A stretch of 64,000 bases of DNA from Astragalus membranaceus (lineage: Eukaryota > Streptophyta > Magnoliopsida > Fabales > Fabaceae). The position numbers and the translations under genes are program-made. This document shows positions 59,072 through 64,000 of the stretch, in pieces. How positions within the stretch are numbered: position 1 is the first letter of the stretch; each line of letters opens with the position of its first letter. The stretch spans positions 226,350,659 through 226,414,658 of the forward strand of contig CM076846.1 of NCBI GenBank assembly GCA_039519185.1. The letters run 5' to 3'. The notes beneath the pieces were generated by a model that worked only from the letters and a program-made list of their open reading frames with translations, was not told the origin of the DNA and did not search any database.

Positions 59072-60151
59072 AAATGAAATTCAAACCATAGATGCTGGCG
59101 TTACATTACTGTCGTAGTCTTTCTATTTACACCTAAAACTTCTCCGTATACAATCAAATTGGCCTTTTGAAAAGCAAAACCACCTGAATTTGTTTAATAG
59201 CAATGGTTATGACAGAATATCAACTCACACTAGGTGACACACTACTCTTAAAAACCCGATAGATCTTCTACTACACTTCTTATTGTTCAAACACAACCAT
59301 TTGGAATTAAATTCACACCCCTAAAGTAAACATAATGAGCATAAATCATTGGCATACAAAACGCATAATCAATTTAAAAAATACACATATATTTAGCTGG
59401 AACGTGTATCACCTTACAAATCAAAAATGAATTCAAATTCAAAAATGTTTTTAAAATAGATACACAATATTTGTACACAATATTTTTAAATAAAGTTAAA
59501 ATAAACCAATTACCAATCAAGGGTGAAATTTAATTAGTATACACCGACAATGATATAGATACTTTTCAATGTCAACCAATCAAAAGTGGACACATAAAAA
59601 ACAATTGGACTTTTATACCAATTATCTTGAAAAACACACCTACCATGATTTCTTATTGATTCACAGTACAAAAAAATTTTACATTGTTGGTGTTTACCGG
59701 TTACACTCTTAAGAGTATTATATTATAATTAGGGTGACAATTTCTATCTGTGCATGAGGCTGGGGACTTCCCCATCTAGGGCCTTGTGGGGGTGGGGCGG
59801 GGGAAAAAATCACCCCGCGGTCAATGTGGGAATAGGGACGGGGACTATATAACAATACAAATTAGGTTAGTATTTATATTTAAAATATAGATGTTACAAC
59901 AGTGAAGTTATAGTTTTCCCCCAATCTACTTTTTGATATTAATACATAAGTTTAAGTCTTTCAGATAATTAATTATTTCAACCGTAAAATACATTTCATC
60001 CATATCATTCCATTAAGTCAATGTGCCAATCTGAATTCTTTTTTATGACACACACATGTGTATTAAGTTAAGATCGTGATAAAAATTAATTATTTAATAT
60101 AAATAAAAAAGGTGATGTATACCCATGCGCTGCATGGGTCATACACACTAG

Positions 60152-61333
60152 TAAGATACATACAACACCGGCTCCCAAGTCTAAGACATTAGATCATAAA
60201 TCTAAAGCTTCCATATAATTTTCAGGAACATTTCCTATCGAGGCGCAAACATTTTAAACTAATATAAGCTTTCCTATTTGGTTAGTTCTCTAGCTTGCCG
60301 CAAGTTACCCCACTAATACGGAAAGATTTATTATTTATTACATTTGCAAAAAAAAAATGGTCTACTTATATGAAATGAACAAATAAAACCACACACACTA
60401 CCACCGATCACACCTTGAGTTCGAACTCAGGAGCCTACGTCCTCATGTCGCTGAAATTGCCATACAGTGAGGGACACATTTGCAAGAATTTTGTTTAGAG
60501 CACTTCTAGCGTAAATGCAATATAGATAACAACAATCAATTAAAAACTCAATTTATTAAAATAATAATATAATGGATATCAAAATTCAAAGAACAAAAAC
60601 TATTTTAAAGTCTTGTTCAACTTTGGTTAGTTTTGGTTAATAGAGATTGAGCTCCATGCTCATACAAGAATTATTCTTTGGATAAAGCTGTTTAGTACGA
60701 GAAGAAACGTACGACACAATCTAAACTTAATTTACGACACAATCTAAACTTAATTTTCAATTTTCATCAGGCGGAGGCATGGTGTATTATTATAGTGGAG
60801 CTCAAGAGCTAGCAGACTGCAAAACCAACTCTTCTTGTATACTCTAAGCTCTGTTCTTGCTGTCAACTGCCTCTACTTGTTCCTTTTCAGCTAGCTTTCC
60901 ATATCAGAATGAGAAATCATGCATGACCACCCAACTAGCTGCCAAAGTGGACCAGAACCAAATACCCCCTTTTACTAGACTTTAAAGCATATTGCGATAG
61001 CATGTCATGACTGTAAAATTATTTGGTTCTACCAGACCGCTGCGATGTTAAGGCATACAAGGAATATGAGCATTTCAAGCAGCTGCATATATATTAATGG
61101 AGGCATGTTATCATGTTGAAAGGCTTTCCCCAATTTAACTAGTGAACTGCCTCTTCATAAAATGCTTGTTGCAAGGATAACTTGCATCATCTATCTCATG
61201 TGTGTTGAGTATAAAAAATATGGACATCCTTCTTAAGTATGAGTAAACCTCATTTTATGAACATTTATATGAGACTGATGAGCGGATTAACCCCGTGGCT
61301 TGCAGAAATTCCTTACGAAGCACACTAATTTCT
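60152..61333. other. Spacer between the Helitron and the PPR gene
   Basis: No gene recognised. A tRNA-like B-box palindrome GAGTTCGAACTC (about 60418-60429) may be a SINE remnant. 61200-61333 probably includes the PPR 3' UTR. Confidence 0.4.
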
Positions 61334-63814
61334 TTACTCCCTTCCTAGTTGTAAGTTTGTAACCCTTAGATCTTTGTCTGGTTGCTCAGATAACTTGGAA
61401 TCTTCAATCAAGGTCTGTAAAATAATCGAAGCCTCTGAGAGCCTTCCTTGATATAGGTATTTATCTAATATCAGGGAATACTTGATAGCATCTTGGAGTT
61501 CAATCCTATTCAGATCATAAGATATAATCTTCTTCCATTCTTTTGATTTTCCTGTTTGACATAAACCATGTAGCAGAGCAGTGAAACATACAGAATCCAT
61601 ATGAAAACCCTTGCTCAGCATCTTAGTTTGCAACAAATGGGCAGTATCAACCTTTCCATGCTTACAAAGACAAATAATAACAGAATTATATGCAGCAATC
61701 ACTCGGCTCCATCCATCCAATATCATCATTGCAAAGAAATCTAAAATCAAGGACCTCTCAGTTTCCCTACACTCATTTTTCTCAATAAGAAGTGGACTAT
61801 TTGTAATAGTTGTTAAACCATTTATCAAGTTATGGAATGTAGCATCATTTGGAAGACAATTGTTCATCAGCATTAGTTCAAAAACGGATGCTGCTTTTTC
61901 AGGTTTACCGTCCTTAAAAAAACCACCAATAAGTATCGTGTATGTGAAAACATTAGGCTCCAAATTGAAAGATTGCATCCCTCTGAAAACTTTTTCAGCT
62001 CTGCTCATATCTGCTTTCTTGCAGAATCCATTGATTAAGGAGGTGTAGGTAACCACATTTGGCTTGTATTTCTGTTTCATCATCTGTCCAAACATATAAA
62101 GTGCATTATTTAAGTCATGCTGCTTTACAAATCCATCTATAACTGTTGAATAAGTGTATTGATCTGGAGCATGATGTGCAATTTTCATCTTATTTAAGCA
62201 TGACACAGCATCTGCCATCTTTCCATATTTACAGAAACCCTTAATCATGACATTATACCCCACTATGCCAGGGTCTATACCCTTACTTATTATATCTTCA
62301 AAAAGCTTTTTTGCCTTATCAAATACATCATTTCTAATAAACCCATCTACGAGGGTGGCATAAACATATGCATCAGGTTGAATATTTCGATCAAGCATTT
62401 CTGAAAGCAGTATTTTAGCAGCAGGAAATTTTCCTTTCTTGCAGAGACCATTCATCAGAACATTGTAAATTTGAGCATCAGGAAATACACCATTCTCCAT
62501 CATTTTCTCTCGGACCATTAGAGCAACATCAATTTCCCCAGAAGCAACAGCTCCATGAATAAAAGCTCCATAAGAAACCAAGTCTGGTTTATCTCCCATT
62601 TCAGCAATCTTAAAAAGCATATCTGATGCCTTAACATAATCCCCCTGTTTGCAATAAGCATGCATGAGGGGTGTATAAGTAAACTTATTAGGCAGCAATC
62701 TTTTTCCTTTCGCCCTCTCTATAAGCTCTTCAGCTTCTTTAATCCTTCCACCGCTACACGAAAAGTTAATTAGAGTATTGTAAGTTGTAATATCTGGTTT
62801 ACAACCCATCTCAGCCATCTTTTTCATAGTCTCAGTGGCTTCTGCCACCAAACCATGTTTGTATTTAGCATCAATAATACTATTAAACACTTGTACATTC
62901 ACACTCAATCCCATCGCGTTCATTTCTTCCAGCAGTTGATCGACTCCTTGGAACTCTCCTGCCTTGCAAAATCCATCAATCAAAGCCCCATAAGTTTCTA
63001 ATGTTGGCAAAAAACCCCTCAATTTCAATTCCTGAAGAACTTTAGTAGCACCATTGAGATCACCTTTCTTGCAATACCCATCAATAATCACATTGTAAAA
63101 CACCACATGAGGAACACAACCCTTTCCCCATCTATCCTTAATTAACCTCTTACCTTCCTCAACCTTCCCAAGGTCACATAGACCCTTCACCACGATAGAG
63201 GTGCTATAGTTATCCACAACAACACCCGTGCCATCATCATTGTTCTGGAGCAATTTATCATACAACTCACGTGCAATATCAACTTTTCCATTTTTCACTA
63301 AACTTTGAAGCAATGAATTGTTGGCCATAACACTAGGAAAACAATCATGCATTTCACGTACTGTAGAGAATAACTGGAGGGCCTTATCAACAAACCCAGA
63401 TTCTCCATAGACACAAATCACAGAACTCAATGCTTCACGCGTAGGTTTCAAGTTTTGAACTTTCATATTCTCCAAAACCAACTCGATCTCTGAAAACACT
63501 TTGAACCTAGCCAAGAGTTTGAGAAGAGAAGAATAAGCAACCCCATTGAGAGGAGAAGAAAAGGGTTTGGTTGAAGCCCAGTCAATGAACTTCAAACCAA
63601 GTTCTGGGTCGTGCATTCGGTCTATAACGAAATGGGCAACATCGGAAACAATGACATCAGATTCAGCGAAACGAGAATCGAGGGAATCTTGCCAATGATG
63701 GGTTTTGAGGATTTGGATGACGTCGAGGACGAGGTTCTTGATGCGTGGGGGTAAACAGGAAGTGCCTTTAGGGCGGTGACGTGGTTTGATTCGAGATAAG
63801 ACTGCCTTCGACAT
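61334..63814 (-). CDS. P-class pentatricopeptide repeat protein (At1g52620-like)
   Basis: An intronless frame of 826 residues. The N-terminus (MSKAVLSRIKPRHRPKGTS) is basic and lacks acidic residues, fitting an organelle transit peptide; mitochondria are likely but unproven. From about residue 90 to the end there are about 18 tandem 35-residue PPR motifs with typical cores such as YNVIIDGYCKKGDLNGA, YNTLINFSCSGGRIKEA, YTSLINGFCKKADMSRA. No E, DYW or SMR tail is present, so this is P-class. Such proteins bind RNA in sequence and act in organelle RNA processing, stability or translation. An insert of about 15 residues interrupts the repeat near residue 680 (SPLLIEKNECRETERS). Length and start match Arabidopsis At1g52620 (from memory). 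Confidence 0.94.
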   Translation of the reverse strand: MSKAVLSRIKPRHRPKGTSCLPPRIKNLVLDVIQILKTHHWQDSLDSRFAESDVIVSDVAHFVIDRMHDPELGLKFIDWASTKPFSSPLNGVAYSSLLKLLARFKVFSEIELVLENMKVQNLKPTREALSSVICVYGESGFVDKALQLFSTVREMHDCFPSVMANNSLLQSLVKNGKVDIARELYDKLLQNNDDGTGVVVDNYSTSIVVKGLCDLGKVEEGKRLIKDRWGKGCVPHVVFYNVIIDGYCKKGDLNGATKVLQELKLRGFLPTLETYGALIDGFCKAGEFQGVDQLLEEMNAMGLSVNVQVFNSIIDAKYKHGLVAEATETMKKMAEMGCKPDITTYNTLINFSCSGGRIKEAEELIERAKGKRLLPNKFTYTPLMHAYCKQGDYVKASDMLFKIAEMGDKPDLVSYGAFIHGAVASGEIDVALMVREKMMENGVFPDAQIYNVLMNGLCKKGKFPAAKILLSEMLDRNIQPDAYVYATLVDGFIRNDVFDKAKKLFEDIISKGIDPGIVGYNVMIKGFCKYGKMADAVSCLNKMKIAHHAPDQYTYSTVIDGFVKQHDLNNALYMFGQMMKQKYKPNVVTYTSLINGFCKKADMSRAEKVFRGMQSFNLEPNVFTYTILIGGFFKDGKPEKAASVFELMLMNNCLPNDATFHNLINGLTTITNSPLLIEKNECRETERSLILDFFAMMILDGWSRVIAAYNSVIICLCKHGKVDTAHLLQTKMLSKGFHMDSVCFTALLHGLCQTGKSKEWKKIISYDLNRIELQDAIKYSLILDKYLYQGRLSEASIILQTLIEDSKLSEQPDKDLRVTNLQLGRE

Positions 63815-64000
63815 TGGGTTTCTCCGAAGGCAGCAAAGGTTGCAAGGAAGACTGTTGGTTTGGTTTGAACTAGAAGCAGAGGAGTGAAGGGAGAGAGTTT
63901 TGAAGTTGCATTCTCTCTTGTTATTCCCGGGGGAATTTTAAGCCTACTATAGCTCAAACTTAATTATAAAAAAAAAAAATACTTAATTTTACACTAGTTA
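63815..64000 (-). promoter_or_regulatory. 5' leader and proximal promoter of the PPR gene
   Basis: The minus-strand leader begins after an A/T-rich block (63962-63985). There is no clear TATA box. The gene's full promoter lies beyond the window. Confidence 0.3.

Larger units (their letters stand above)
58291..60151 (+). mobile_element. Complete non-autonomous Helitron, 1,861 bp
   Basis: The 5' end is A|TCTATACTATATACAATCG at 58291. The 3' end is a hairpin ACCCATGC/GCATGGGT (60121-60128 with 60132-60139, loop GCT), an 8-nt spacer, CTAG (60148-60151) and T. Insertion between A and T without duplication is the Helitron rule. There is no Rep/helicase gene. Two SINEs lie inside. The interior from 59086 to 60110 is otherwise anonymous, apart from a G/C-rich patch at 59740-59840 resembling the hAT-MITE arm at 8.7 kb. 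Confidence 0.75.

Noticed and set aside
61611..62048. Plus-strand 145-codon frame opposite the PPR gene
   Set aside because: Shadow of the PPR repeats with no family match.

Overview
This 64 kb window is nuclear DNA of a flowering plant. The genes have introns with GT-AG borders, the spacers are AT-rich, and the plant-type proteins are found among many layers of transposable elements. The element mix and the protein sequences suggest a temperate (papilionoid) legume such as a clover, medick or vetch relative; that placement is inference, not proof.

Five host genes look intact: a nine-exon GH28 polygalacturonase (14073-16870, +), a small single-exon DUF761 protein (27405-27689, +), a three-exon glyoxalase-I/VOC protein of the GLYI4/GLYI7 type (39538-40717, -), a five-exon Alba-family nucleic-acid-binding protein (54415-56394, +) and an intronless 826-residue P-class PPR protein like At1g52620 (61334-63814, -). 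They do not form a pathway; each is a separate island. Host-gene debris includes a peptide deformylase 1A first-exon fragment near 18.3 kb.

The rest is mostly mobile DNA, and many elements can be bounded to the base by target-site duplications (TSDs). From left to right: a LINE end (1-393); a Helitron 3' end (2304); a 3.18 kb solo LTR with TSD ATGAG (2851-6034); a SINE (about 6.69 kb); a long-inverted-repeat MITE and a hAT-type MITE close together (8.2-9.3 kb); a second Helitron 3' end (13604); a MITE carrying a perfect 270-bp AG run (18.7-19.2 kb); a 3'-truncated Ty1/copia element with its 5' LTR, primer site and a repetitive leader (19434-23415); a CACTA end next to a second copia fragment (about 25-26 kb); a hAT MITE (28782-29407); a decayed LINE (30.0-35.1 kb) split by a collapsed chromovirus (30668-33071); another hAT MITE (43091-43431); a complete 4.3 kb CACTA-type transposon that has captured two glyoxalase II exons (43501-47795); a complete 3.0 kb Ty3/gypsy element that lost RT, RNase H and the integrase core in frame (48378-51387); a Helitron end and SINE upstream of the Alba gene; a LINE 3' fragment with 12-bp TSD just after the Alba gene (56788-58055); and a complete 1.86 kb Helitron holding two SINEs (58291-60151).

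I see no RNA genes, CRISPR arrays or prokaryotic-style operons. The most notable objects are the gene-capturing CACTA element, the in-frame-shrunken gypsy element and the Helitron/SINE nest. None is a clearly new biochemical system.
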